Notes: generated by a model from the letters alone, not told the origin. Shown: positions 1 through 10,816, counted from the first letter of the stretch. The stretch: 64,000 nt of DNA from Prochilodus magdalenae (GCA_024036415.1 JAMWET010000176.1:276001-340000), one strand, 5' to 3'. Translations and numbers: made by a program.

Positions 1-655
1 ACAGTGGGAATGGTCCTCATGTTTTGGCAACGATGCTCATGTACTCTTAACACTGACACTGATGCTCATGCATTGCCAACACTGCCACTGGTGCTTATGC
101 GTTGCTAGCACAGGCCCTAACACTAGCATTGATGATTATGTATCACTAACACTGGTACCAATGCTCATGTACTGTTAACACTGGCATTGATACTGATGCA
201 TTATTAACACTGGCATTGATTTATAGGTATTACTAACACTGGCACTCCTGAATTGCTAACAGTGGGAATGGTCCTCGTGTATTGGCAACACTGGCAGTGA
301 TGCTCAAGTACTCTTAACGCTGACACTGATGCTCATGCATTGCCAACACTGCCACTGGTGCTTATGCATTGCTAGCACAGGCCCTAACACTAGCATTGAT
401 GATTATGTATCACTAACACTGGTACCGGTGCTCAAGTACTGTTAACACTGGCATTGATACTGATGCATTATTAACACTGGCATTGATTTATAGGTATTAC
501 TAACACTGGCATTGGCACTCCTGAATTGCTAACAGTGGGAATGGTCCTCGTGTATTGGCAACACTGGCAGTGACGCTCAAGTACTCTTAACGCTGACACT
601 GATGCTCATGCATTGCCAACACTGCCACTGGTGCTTATGCATTGCTAGCACAGAC
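1..655. repeat. Diverged 29-bp minisatellite with 258-273-bp higher-order units
   Basis: Monomers of about 29 bp (CTAACACTGGCATTGATG plus a CTCATGTATTG-like half) follow one another with many substitutions. A larger unit is visible: the landmark ACAGTGGGAATGGTCCTC starts at 1, 259 and 532, giving periods of 258 and 273 bp and a third partial unit. The two full higher-order units resemble each other much more than neighbouring monomers do, so recent duplication acted on blocks of about nine monomers. The array probably continues left of the window. Confidence 0.9.
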
Positions 656-1494
656 AGTGGTAGGCATATACAGAAGGGGTCAGTTGACTTAGATTCAGTC
701 GGAAACAGATTATGCATATGATAGATAATGAAATAATTGTGGTGATGCCCTTAGAATTGAATGCGACAGCCCACCTGACTTTGCAGATCACGCACACATA
801 CACTTAGATGTTTTCACACATACGTGCCTGCACTTCAGAAATAGAAGATGACAGGGTTCAAGCTGAGGTCAATAAACTTGGGGCACGCTGAACTAATTAT
901 CATACGAGTGTGTGTGCGGCATGTAGGCACGCATCCGCACATGGCAGCTAGAATCATCTGATCTTATTACCATACAAACACACATAGAGAGACACGTTCT
1001 GCATAACAACATGAGCTTTTAGGACTCCACCAGACCAATCACTGGACCAATTACCATGTACGTAATTGCTGTATATGTCATTCTACTTGTATGAGGAGGT
1101 TTAGACAGCAGCTGTGATAGGGTTCGTGTTAACATCTGCCAGGCACTGTGTTGTTCCACTGACAGCTTCAAATTGCTATGCATTAAAGACAAACCTTATC
1201 GGTGGCGTGTGTATGTGGGGTCCTTTAGATTTAATATTGCTGGCACCTATGAATCGCTTGCTCAGGCACTGGTAACTTTAGTTCGGCCACTGTATTGCTA
1301 ACACAGGTGTGGGTTCCAGTGTGCTGTGGCATTCGAGTACTTGCATGGAAGACCATGTGGACATTGGTAGTCTGTAGGGGTTTGTAGTAATGGTATTTAT
1401 GGACATGGTTTCATGTTATCCTATAGTCTTTGTTGGCATTGGGGTTGTGCTGAGTGGCGGGTCTCCCATGCTACTGTTCAATAAAAGGCCGTCT
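656..1494. other. Gene-free stretch with a few decayed 29-bp monomers at its end
   Basis: No coding region or known transposon is seen in 656-1215. Around 1218-1325 degenerate monomers of the upstream minisatellite reappear (for example GTATTGCTAACACAGG near 1292), showing that the array once reached at least this far. Confidence 0.5.
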
Positions 1495-2184
1495 CGTCAC
1501 TGTCCAAAGGAAAACAAGTATCTCCAAAATGGCAACTTTACAGGAGAGGGCAAAAAGCTGATTGAATTTTAATCAAGCCAATCATTAACATCTGCTCTGG
1601 AGCCATTTTCCACACATGGAACGAGACATTCCCTGCGCTGTAGCACCTCTTCCCAATCTATGGATCCCGTCACTCACACCCTGCAGGTGTGTATAGCCCT
1701 GTTGTCCTCGTGCAGCAGTGCCATCTGCAGGAGCCTGAAAGTACTACCACCTTACCAACATGCTTATGCAATATGCTCTTTGCTTGTTGCATGCAATTCC
1801 ATATTTCCACCAGGGGGGTCTCCAAATTCCCAAAAGTTACCTGGTACAGCTTTAATGCATGGTTACTGCTGAAGCTGCTGGTCCCGTTCCACCTCAAAAG
1901 CTGCCACATGACAAAATGCAACTGGAGATGATCTTTAGACCTTCTCGTCTTTGACTGTTCCTCCTTCCCATTTACAGATACAGGAGTCTGACTGGTGTGC
2001 CGGATTGATATCGCTCAATGTGGCTTTGACTTATTCCCTCCTAGAAAAGCAGCAACACATGTGACTTAATTGGACCAGTCTACGGAACCGGGAAGTCAAA
2101 TTTTCCTCACAGTGTAAACAGCAGTTCATGTGTTTAAACAATGCATGAAAGTAAAGATACATGTTTTTCATTGGACAGCAACTA
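1495..2184. mobile_element. TA-flanked MITE, interrupted by a nested insertion
   Basis: The left end (from 1495, CGTCACTGTCCAAAGG) and the right end (to about 2184, the inverse of that motif with two or three changes) match the two ends of the 247-bp element at 62854-63100. The ~31-bp termini are inverted repeats. Only the outer ~80 bp on the left and ~120 bp on the right belong to the MITE; about 1573-2066 is foreign and was inserted later. No coding capacity. A Tc1/mariner-like TA target is likely but is not proven here. Confidence 0.65.
1573..1700 (-). mobile_element. Tc1-X fragment nested in the MITE
   Basis: This segment matches, in the same orientation, 28283-28395 and, in reverse orientation, the start of the copies at 43590 and 46060. 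The shared block includes CATTAACATCTGCTCTGGAG and a downstream CCCGTCACTCACACCCT. The other copies run into a Tc1-type transposase C-terminus, which is absent here. The rest of the insertion (1701-2066) matches nothing else I recognise in the window. Confidence 0.55.
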
Positions 2185-3040
2185 TATGCAACGTCTCCCA
2201 TGTCTCCTTGATCCATGTCAATGCCATAACACATATAGCTACTACAGCTACTATTGGTTCCTTTCTATTGCTAATACGATTGTTGGCTTCAATGTGTTAC
2301 TAACACAAGCAATGGTACCCTAGGAATGGCACTAGGTTTTTTTAGGGAGCCAAAGGTGGTCCACAAATACGTGCATTTGGCCCACCTATACCAAAACAGA
2401 TCTGGCCCACCTCTGGCACAGATACAGCCTTCTGCCTACAGGCAATCTGCATGTTAGCCAAAAGTGGCCCACATATATAAACACGTGCCCTGCATGTTCC
2501 AAAGTAGATCTCGTAGACTTCTAGCAGTGATTGTCTGTTTTTGGCTAATGCATGGTGTAATGTGATGCATGTATGGTCCACATCTTGCAGCTGGGAGTGG
2601 GTTGATCCATGTGGCAATTGGGCTGGATGAAAATGGGGAATGAGCACCAGATTTGGCCCATAGTCATATTGCTATCTTCCACTGTGTTACTAACCTTGAC
2701 GTTGATACCCATGTATTGCCCTGCTACAGATGTATTGCTAACACAGGCCTTGGAACCAATGTATTGTTAATATACTGTAGGCATTTGTAGAGTAAGCAAT
2801 GTGAAAATGTCTTTCGACTACAAGTACTAATCGAAATTTCTATTGGATGTCCAGAATAATTTTCATATATATATATATGATTTATATAATATTGACATGC
2901 ACGTATGCACATGTATAGCTTATATCCCAGGCATTGTTGCCCATATACTTATATATATTTATATATATTTAAAGCTAGCACAGCTAGTCACAAGCACAGG
3001 TACCCATAGATTGTTTAAAGATGTATTGTCAAAGCATTGA
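2185..3040. other. Gene-free stretch with scattered 29-bp monomers and short TA runs
   Basis: Isolated decayed monomers are visible near 2270-2335 and 2680-2790 (TGTATTGCTAACACAGGCC) and near 3000-3045. Short TA-rich runs lie at 2866-2880 and 2948-2972. The sequence between the monomers shows no gene. I read this as the eroded body of the same array that is homogeneous just downstream. Confidence 0.5.
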
Positions 3041-4835
3041 TATGCATTGATATGAATGTGTTTCTAATATAGACATTGATTGGCATGTGTTGCTAATATA
3101 GACATTGATTGGTGTGTACTGCTAATATAGACATTGATTGGCATGTGTTGCTAATATAGACATTGATTGGTGTGTACTGCTAATATAGACATTGATTGGC
3201 ATGTGTTGCTAATATAGACATTGATTGGCATGTATTGCTAATATAGATATTGATTGGCATGTGTTGCTATTATAGACATTGATTGGCATGTGTTGCTATT
3301 ATAGACATTGATTGGCATGTATTGCTAATATAGACATTGATTGGCATGTGTTGCTATTATAGACATTGATTGGCATGTATTGCTAATATAGACATTGATT
3401 GACATGTGTTGCTAATATAGACATTGATTGGTGTGTATTGCTAATATAGACATTGATTGGTGTGTATTGCTAATATAGATATTGATTGGCATGTGTTGCT
3501 ATTATAGACATTGATTGGCATGTGTTGCTAATATAGACATTGATTGACATGTGTGGCTAATATAGACATTGATTGGCGTGTATTGCTAATATAGACATTG
3601 ATTGGCATGTGTGGCTAATATAGACATTGATTGGCGTGTGTTGCTAATATAGACATTGATTGGCATGTGTTGCTAATATAGACATTGATTGGCGTGTGTT
3701 GCTAATATAGACATTGATTGGTGTGTATTGCTAATATAGACATTGATTGGCATGTGTTGCTAATATAGACATTGATTGGCATGTGTTGCTAATATAGACA
3801 TTGATTGGCATGTGTTGCTAATATAGACATTGATTGGTGTGTATTGCTAATATAGACATTGATTGGTGTGTATTGCTAATATAGACATTGATTGGTGTGT
3901 GTTGCTAATAAAGACACTGATTGGTGTGTATTGCTAATATAGACATTGATTGGTGTGTATTGCTAATATAGACATTGATTGGCGTGTATTGCTAATATAG
4001 ACATTGATTGGCGTGTGTTGCTAATATAGACATTGATTGGCATGTGTTGCTAATATAGACATTGATTGGCGTGTATTGCTAATATAGACTTTGATTGGCG
4101 TGTATTGCTAATATAGACATTGATTGGCATGTGTTGCTAATATAGACATTGATTGGCATGTGTTGCTAATATAGACATTGATTGGCATGTGTTGCTAATA
4201 TAGACATTGATTGGCATGTGTTGCTAATATAGACATTGATTGGCATGTGTTGCTAATATAGACATTGATTGGCATGTGTTGCTAATATAGACATTGATTG
4301 GTGTGTATTGCTAATATAGACATTGATTGGCATGTGTTGCTAATATAGACATTGATTGGCGTGTATTGCTAATATATACATTGATTGGCGTGTATTGCTA
4401 ATATAGACATTGATTGGCATGTGTTGCTAATATAGACATTGATTGGCATGTGTTGCTAATATAGACATTGATTGGCGTGTGTTGCTAATATAGACATTGA
4501 TTGGCATGTGTTGCTAATATAGACATTGATTGGCATGTGTTGCTAATATAGACATTGATTGGCGTGTATTGCTAATATAGACATTGGTGTGTATTGATAA
4601 TAAAGACATTGATTGGCGTGTATTGCTAATATAGACATTGATTGGCATGTGTTGCTAATATAGACATTGATTGGCGTGTATTGCTAATATAGACATTGAT
4701 TGGCATGTGTTGCTAATATAGACATTGATTGGCATGTGTTGCTAATATAGACATTGCTGTGTATTGATAATAAAGACATTGATTGGCATGTGTTGCTAAT
4801 ATAGACATTGATTGACGTGTGTTGCTAATACACAG
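3041..4835. repeat. Homogeneous 29-bp minisatellite, about 61 copies
   Basis: The unit CTAATATAGACATTGATTGG followed by CATGTGTTG repeats head to tail with few substitutions. Two main monomer types alternate irregularly, CATGTGTTG and CGTGTATTG or TGTGTATTG. A shortened 25-bp variant with TGATAATAAAG occurs at about 4585 and again exactly 170 bp later, as expected if a block of five full units plus the short one was duplicated. The monomer aligns with the diverged monomers at 1-655, so both arrays have one origin. No frame remains open, because 29 is not a multiple of three. Confidence 0.97.
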
Positions 4836-4877
4836 ATTGGTACGCAGTGTTCCACATAGCCCCACAATTCTTTTTAT

Positions 4878-5261
4878 TTATCTTTGCAAGTGCATTTTGG
4901 TGAAACATGTGAAAAGAGTTCGACCTAGATGCCCAAATAGAGGCATCCAAATCCAAGCTATCAAACAGAGATCGAAGCGTGTGTGGTGCACATGCTGACA
5001 CCTGCAGAACTCCTTGGCAATATTCGCAAAGCGTCTCAAAGGTCCACCATCAGTGTAGCCTTGTCCACTCTTATCCAAGTCACTATCCATAAAGTGAAAA
5101 TGATCAATATGTAGTACTTCTGAAGGTGAATATGGCCCAGTGCCTTTGGACTCACAGTACTCCATCAGCCTCTGACACAGCGGATCTATTCCACTTCTCA
5201 GAGCCTGTGACAGAGCTACAGTCAGTGCTACCCTCCTGGGTGTTAAAAACATTACCCACAT
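4878..5261 (-). other. Unassigned 127-codon open frame beside the minisatellite
   Basis: An ATG-to-stop frame of 127 codons lies in non-repetitive sequence. Its composition looks protein-like: about seven Cys, an acidic stretch HFHFMDSDLDKSGQGYTDGG near residues 53-72, and a C-terminal hydrophobic segment near IAWIWMPLFGHLG. The stop TAA is followed at once by ATAAAA, so a polyadenylation-type signal overlaps the stop. I do not recognise the protein. It could be a retrocopy, part of an unrecognised transposon, or chance. No intron or promoter signal was identified. Confidence 0.2.
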
Positions 5262-6239
5262 AATGGGCCTTCTACTGTACCTAGCAAAAATGCCTGCAGA
5301 GGACCCCTTAGAAACAAATTTGTAGTGACATGGAAAATTAATAACGGAAATTGAGATTCATTTATACATGCCGGCACCAGCTAACACATCAGCAAAACTG
5401 CCAGGCAAAGGTCAAAGAAAGGAGAGCCAAACGGGGTGCATGTGTAAGGAAAAAAGAGTGGGGGGTGGTTGGCGGCTGGTAGCCAGGTTCAGTCCTGCTT
5501 ACTTTCCCTCCTTCGCCTCTATACACTTCTCCATGTGTGGCTGTGGTGCCATAAATCCCCAGTTGACCACCCCCCATCCTCCCCCTCAACGTTCTCCATA
5601 GAAAGGCTATAAATCAGGCTGTTTTAAGGGGAAGCTGTCAGGCCTGGTGTTTGTGGATTTTGCAGGGAAGTCAATACAGCGCTGATGGAATCACACCTCC
5701 CTGTCAAGAAACATGGACGCTACTGTGGAGCAAAGAGCAAATCGATGGAACATTGTCTCTTAGTGAGCTCTCATCATTCTCACTAAGCGTATGATGGGTG
5801 TTTTGGGCGGATTATCGCAGCTAGCTAAAGTACAAAAGACCTGGCAATGCTCGTGCTGTGTTTCAAACGGATTAGGGATCTAATCTTTGGTGGAAAACTT
5901 TCACTCTGAACTCAGTCCATTGCCTACTATAAGTAGAAATAAGAAATGTTCTACTTTGCCTTATGAAACAACCAGCATGATGATGCTCTTGAACCGATAC
6001 ACTGACACCTGTTGGCGTGGGAGGTACAGAACGGTGGTGTGGAGAGGCATTCGCCCCGTCTTCCTTTAATGGTGGAATGATGGTCCTCCATTGCTCAAAA
6101 GATGTCTGAGATAAGACACTGGTAATGAGAAGAAATGCGGCAAGGTATCTGTCCAACCCAGGACAGCTACCAAACATGACAAGCAGCGTTACATTTTGCT
6201 TGTTTGAGATTGTACTACTTCTGCTACAACCTGCAGGTA
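5262..6239. other. Gene-free stretch; weak candidate conserved segment at 5630-5870
   Basis: No transposon or RNA gene is recognised. A G-rich patch at 5458-5480 and a C-rich patch near 5565-5590 lie on the left. The 5630-5870 part has balanced composition without repeats (CAAATCGATGG, GGATTATCGCAGC) and could be a conserved noncoding element; the evidence is composition only. Confidence 0.3.
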
Positions 6240-6455
6240 CATTTATGGCATTTAGCTGACGCTCTTATCCAGAGCGACTTACAAGGTTAATCACATTACA
6301 GGTAGGCCAATATAGTGTTAGGAGTCTTGCCCAAGGACTCTTAGTGGTGTAGCACAGCATAGTCACCCAGACTGGGATTCGAACCCCAGTCTCCCACATG
6401 TGGTGGTGGCGCTCTGGCGGTCAGTGGTGTTATCCGCAGAGCTACACCAACCACA
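6240..6455 (-). mobile_element. tRNA-derived SINE
   Basis: Read on the minus strand it starts with a tRNA-like head: an A-box region in GGTTGGTGTAGCTC, a B box GGGTTCGAATCCC, then CACCACTAAGAGTCCTTGGG. It ends with the fish SINE tail GTCGCTCTGGATAAGAGCG and GCTAAATG. Both internal RNA polymerase III boxes are recognisable. Other members are at 7430, 8161, 10485, 23445, 23642 and 59594. Confidence 0.85.
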
Positions 6456-6527
6456 CAGTTGAAGCTGATGTATCAATCTCCTTCTTGAAAAAGGACCTGC
6501 AGTGCTGCAGAAGGAGTCATTGACACT

Positions 6528-6719
6528 GCCATTCATATATATATATATAGATATATATATATATCACACAGGCTCTGATACCCATGAACAGGATGAACAG
6601 GATGAACAGGACACAGGAATTGGTACCCATTGGCACTGGTTCTACTGTATAGATGCTGGTTCCAAATGCACCCTTGTATTACCAACACAGACCTTTGGGA
6701 CTCACATATTGCTTACTGT
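6528..6719. repeat. TA microsatellite, 10-bp repeat and decayed 29-bp monomers
   Basis: A (TA)n/ATAG run at 6534-6562 is followed by three near-copies of GATGAACAGG (about 6578-6607). Then come degenerate monomers related to the 29-bp family (TGTATTACCAACACAGACC near 6675). This places a relic of the minisatellite nearly 1.9 kb beyond the main array. Confidence 0.6.
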
Positions 6720-6764
6720 CAGGAACAAACATACTTCCACACACGGCAAGCTAAAAGTCCAGCA

Positions 6765-7176
6765 CGTCAAGTCTTTATTGAGATCTTCATCACAGAATTT
6801 GTTGGCCATCCCTAGGGCACGTATGAAACTCACAGGTGATCGGGCATTCTCGGTGTATGCCCCAAGACTTTGGAATAGTCTACCAGCCAGTATTCGCCAT
6901 TCTTCCTCTATCTCAGTTTTTAAATCAGGTCTAAAAACTCACCTATACAAACTTGCTATTGAATAGTGAGAAACTGTGGAAACATGAGGCGCTTTCATAG
7001 TTGTTAAATCTTTCGCTTATCTTTTATTTTAATATATGTTATTTATCTGATTTCTTTTATCTGTGTTTTAGTATGCATTCATGTGTAATCATTAGCTATT
7101 TTTATGTACAGCACTTTGGTCAACACAGGTTGTTTAAAAGGTGCTTTATAAATAAAGTTTACTTACTTACTTACTT
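6765..7176 (+). mobile_element. LINE 3' end, L2-like (reverse transcriptase C-terminus and 3' UTR)
   Basis: The frame ending at 6966 carries the C-terminal signature of fish L2/CR1-type ORF2: IPRARMKLTGDRAFSVYAP, RLWNSLP, SIR and SVFKSGLKTHLYKL. After the stop, the 3' UTR contains GCACTTTGGTCAAC and GGTGCTTTATAAATAAAG, the typical L2-type 3' end, and finishes in a (CTTA)n tail at 7143-7175. The copy is strongly 5'-truncated; the reverse transcriptase core and the endonuclease are absent. The upstream part of the open frame is unrelated repeat sequence read through by chance. Confidence 0.85.
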
Positions 7177-7859
7177 TTTTTGACACTTTGATATTCGGAC
7201 CAATCGCAAACAGAGAAACAAACGAACCAGAAAGGGAAATCCAAAAGCAAGAGTCGGGTAATAAAGCAAGTTCGCGAAAGTAGCAAGACAAAGAGAGCAA
7301 GAGAAACACTTGGTATGCAAACAAGGTTTGGAAACACTTCACAAAGTGGACGTGGGTGTGTATGGTTTATGTAGCAATTGGAAAATGAGGTGCAGGTGGT
7401 CATCTAGCGACCTTGAACGCGGAAGTTTTTACATCTACGGTATTTAGCTGACGCTCTTATCCAGAGCGACTGGTTACACCAGTGTGAATGGGTGTTTCAG
7501 GATATGTGACAATGACGTCATTGGGGAGAGTATTCTTGGAGATGGAGTCTGGAAGATCCGAGGTGGTTGGGAAACCCAGAAGCATGCCATTGGTACTTGG
7601 CACTGGCTCCAAACAAAGTAGAAAGACACAAGGTTAAAAGGGAATTTTGTCATGACTGTGACTGTAGAACTATATTTATCAATTATTGTCTAATTAAGAC
7701 GCTTCTCTTTTGCTATCTGGAGTTTAGTAAGTGTTAGGAACAGTAACTGTGCAACAGCTGTTTACCTAAATTCAGTCCCAGTAGCAGAGTTAGGTTGTGC
7801 GCTTAGTTGGCAAATGTGTGAACGACGTAATCTGATGTCCCCTCTTACACTGGCTTGGG
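7177..7859. other. Gene-free stretch with an isolated SINE tail at 7430-7490
   Basis: Only the SINE tail is recognisable (minus strand; TTAGCTGACGCTCTTATCC at about 7443), without a tRNA head, so it is a 5'-truncated copy. The remainder shows no gene or known repeat. Confidence 0.6.
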
Positions 7860-8130
7860 AAGAAGGGGCATTACCTCAGGGGATGGCTTGGGAACACCTA
7901 CACATGTGTAAGCTGTGAGGTATTATCTTGTGAGTGAGGTAGAATGCTGGCTAGCGTGCTCATGCCAAGGTGACGTAAATTACCAGAGCTCAAATGAGGA
8001 ATGATAGTGGAATGTCTTGATTGGCCTAATGTTAGTCGAACATGCAGGTCACACCATTCATCAAAACTCTCCTGAATGCTCTTTGAACCAGTTCTGGAGA
8101 ATTTGGGCCTGATGACAAGGTACACTGGAA
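7860..8130 (-). repeat. Repeat Z, probable terminal repeat of Tc1-B
   Basis: The reverse complement of about 7860-8010 aligns at roughly three quarters identity with 51920-52065; shared blocks include CACAAGA(C/T)AA(C/T)ACCTCACA and TCCCCTGAGG. In both places it lies next to a Tc1-B transposase remnant, once downstream in sense and once upstream in antisense, the geometry expected for a long inverted terminal repeat. No coding function is claimed. Confidence 0.5.
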
Positions 8131-8160
8131 TCTGGAAACTGGATTTTTCTGGAAAATTCC

Positions 8161-8335
8161 CTACATTTTACATTTAGCTGACACTCTTATCCAGAGTGAC
8201 TTACACGGTTAACTGTAGTACAGGTAGGCCAGTGTAGTGTTAGGAGTCTTGCCCAAGGACTATCGGTGTAGCTCAGCATAGTCACCCAGACTGGGATTCG
8301 ACCCCCAGTCTCCCACGTGTAGAGGTGTCACCCTG
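8161..8335 (-). mobile_element. tRNA-derived SINE inserted between Tc1-B and repeat Z
   Basis: It has the same SINE family tail (TTAGCTGACACTCTTATCC) and a B box with one change (GGGTCGAATCCC on the minus strand). The head is truncated at about 8335, where Tc1-B sequence starts. A nested insertion explains why the transposase remnant and repeat Z are separated here. Confidence 0.75.
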
Positions 8336-8912
8336 AGTAGTGACCAACCATTGTCCATGAAGGGTTGGAAAAGGTCAGTGGAATAAAGTGGGCACCAGAC
8401 ATGTTTAGCAGACCAATTGACCCAACCCCTTGCCATGAGAACACACCCCACACCAATCTGGAACCACCACCAGAACGCACAGTGCCTTGTTGACAACTGG
8501 GGTCCATGGTTCCATTGGGTCTGCACCGAACACAAACCCTACCATCAGCCCAAAACAGCTGGTACCATGTCTCCTCGGACCCCACCACAATGGACCCAGT
8601 GCTCTAGGGTGCACTGACCTGTGGGATATGTGTGTGGGGCCTCCTACATTCAATCTGGATGTGATTTCTGCCTCATGAGCCCAGGTGAGGTGCTGTGTCC
8701 GGTGACGTGGTGTCAACAGAAGCACTCTGGTGGGTCTGGGCCGGCCTACGGTAATGGCTTGTGCATTAAATTAGGACGTGATTTCTGCCAGAGCTGTTTG
8801 TCCTGTTCGCATGGACAGTTTTAGCCAGATGCCGCTGGTCATGATCATTAAGCACTCCTGGGCGGCCACTGCGCTGTCCACTGTGGGTGATAATGCGCAT
8901 ATGACATTGTTA
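8336..8912 (-). pseudogene. Tc1-B transposase remnant
   Basis: On the minus strand, fragments of a Tc1-like transposase appear in several frames. LNDHDQRHL and the RPTHISHRSVHP-like region match the second helix-turn-helix. A later block with DGRVCVR and GGGSRLVWGVFSWQGVG matches the DGRVRVRR...GGGSVMLWG segment between the first and second catalytic Asp of the DD34E family. Stops and frameshifts break it, so it is inactive. A second fragment of the same family is at 51543-51850. Confidence 0.75.
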
Positions 8913-9180
8913 AGCTAACAGCCACAACTATTTATAAGGCTTAAAGCCTCCTTTACTGGGAGACCGGCACTTCTGATGAGCGCCCCCATATCCATGGCTG
9001 CACAAGATGGGCACAACAATATCTCCAACAGCATGGCTACAAATGTGGCCCGATTGTAGTTAGTCAGGGGTCTTGGGCGAGTCTAGGAAATGCATTTGGC
9101 AAGAGCAAGATAAGACTGAGGGAAGAATAGAGATGGTACAACAAGTAACAGGGTAACATCTATTAGAACCGGGAGGCTAT
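8913..9180. other. Gene-free spacer
   Basis: No repeat or gene is recognised. It joins the truncated Tc1-B copy to the AT-motif-rich stretch that follows. Confidence 0.4.
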
Positions 9181-10060
9181 GCCAATCCGAACGTGAAATA
9201 TGAAACCCACGCAAGCCGAGCCCAACGTGAGCAGTCAGGCAGATATTTAAAGCTCTAAGTTGGGGTTTTACAGACTCAGTAGATGCTGCGAGTCTGCTAA
9301 ACAGAGTGTACAATCACACAGACCGATGGCCCAGAGTCTCCCAATTTCACCCTCATATCTCGCCTTGCAATTTAATTAGACTGGATTCCCCCATTACACC
9401 CGAGTTCAATCACATCCCTGAACCTTGTGAGCACCTAATTGATTCGGAGAGTGCGGCTCGCCCAGCCGCTGATAGTCCGGAAGATTTCTGGAGATTGTCT
9501 TGAGACTTAGATCAGAGAAATTTGGTCAAAAGGCTGTTTTCGCATTAGATTAGGCCAATGAATCTCATTTAGAACCAGAGGTGTTTTATTGCGTGGCTCT
9601 CCAGGGTCTTGCGGGAGTCGAGGCGCACTCGCGCACACACATAACCACGCGCTACAGGGAGGCGACGCGGCAGCAAGATGGCCTCTTTTGTCAGCACACT
9701 GTCTCACCCTGCTGCTTGTGCAAAATATATGTCAATTAGATGCTAGCGCAGATGGTAGCCTGACGCCTCATTCGGAATTTTACTCAGCTGCGCTATTGAT
9801 TGCTTCATACATCCCGGCTGAAACTGCAGTCGCAGGACTTGCTTGTTTGCGCTTATGTCAAAATGAGGGGTGTTGAGCGAAATAAATTCAACAGCAATTG
9901 GTCCATCTTTAACGCGCCTCTCCAGCTCCAGTGGAGCCAGCTGGCGAAAGAAGCTCCTCCCAGGATGTGGGAGGAGAGGCCTGTAAAGTTGTAGGCGTTG
10001 TCGTTAATTGTAATAAGTGGCATTTTTCCTGGCGCGCTTTGGCGGCCTGTCACTTATTAC
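9181..10060. promoter_or_regulatory. Candidate conserved noncoding island
   Basis: About 880 bp without any recognised transposon or simple repeat, unlike its surroundings. It contains several homeodomain-type cores: TTTAATTAGACTGG near 9371, CCTAATTGATTC near 9435, GCATTAGATTAGGCCAATG near 9542, GTCAATTAGATGC near 9730 and CGTTAATTGTAATAAG near 10002. No frame looks coding. Enhancer function is inference from composition and context; conservation was not tested. Confidence 0.35.
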
Positions 10061-10480
10061 ACTTATTACAGTACAGATGTTACAGAATCACATGTGCAGC
10101 TCTACACAGCACCAGGAAAAAAATAAGACCGACTCAGAATGATCAGTTCCTCTAGTTTTACACTGTATGGGTATGGGTTTAATCAAAATGAGCAGTGTTA
10201 TTTTATTCTGTAAACTGTTGGAAATATTTCTCCCAAATTCCAAATGCAATGTTGTATTTTAGAGCATCTTTTAGAAAATGACAAAGGCGAAAATAACAGA
10301 CAGGCTGCCAGAAGCCAGTTTCGAACCACTATCGCTGAGCATATCACCCCAGCTGCCATTTCCCAGTCTTTCTGTAGGTCACTAGATGTCATCCTACAGT
10401 TGTTGAGTGATGTATGAATGAGGTGGCTTTGTTGTCCCATGTGTTTGCGGCTTGACCTTGTTCTTATGAACCGGTGGTTT
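10061..10480. other. Gene-free stretch
   Basis: No gene, RNA or transposon signature is visible. Confidence 0.4.
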
Positions 10481-10484
10481 TGTA

Positions 10485-10797
10485 ATGTGGTTGGTGTAGC
10501 CACCAGAGAGCCACCACCCCATGGTGGGGTTTCGCATCCCAGTGTAGGTAACACAGTTGGTCCATTGGGCAAGACTCCTAACTTACTGCCACCTTGTAAT
10601 AATCAGAGAGCCACCAGGACCCCATGTGAGGAAAAGGGGGTTCCTAAAACCACCCACTGACCAAGGACTAACATGGATGTTGAGCTACACCAATAAGAGT
10701 CCTTGGGCAAGACTCTTAACATTGCACTGGCCTACCTGTAATACGAATAAGCTTGTAAGTCGCTCTGGATAAGAGCGTCAGCTAAATGTCTAAATGT
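10485..10797 (+). mobile_element. Rearranged tRNA-derived SINE with duplicated middle
   Basis: The tail is intact (GTCGCTCTGGATAAGAGCG, GCTAAATG at 10758-10794). The front half is scrambled: TTGGGCAAGACTC occurs twice (near 10564 and 10704), and CAGAGAGCCACCA also occurs twice (near 10503 and 10604). This is a partial tandem duplication of the head and middle, or a dimer made by template switching. The B-box region is degraded. Confidence 0.7.
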
Positions 10798-10816
10798 TCA
10801 GGATTTCCAACAACGT

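Noticed and set aside
2342..2647. A 101-codon minus-strand frame as a host gene
   Set aside because: No family signature, no flanking exon signals, and it lies in the eroded minisatellite zone.
3041..4835. CRISPR-like array of short direct repeats
   Set aside because: There are no spacers: the 29-bp units are contiguous, and the genome is a vertebrate.
6502..6966. A 154-codon protein gene
   Set aside because: Only the last ~65 codons are LINE-derived; the start lies in a TA microsatellite and decayed minisatellite.
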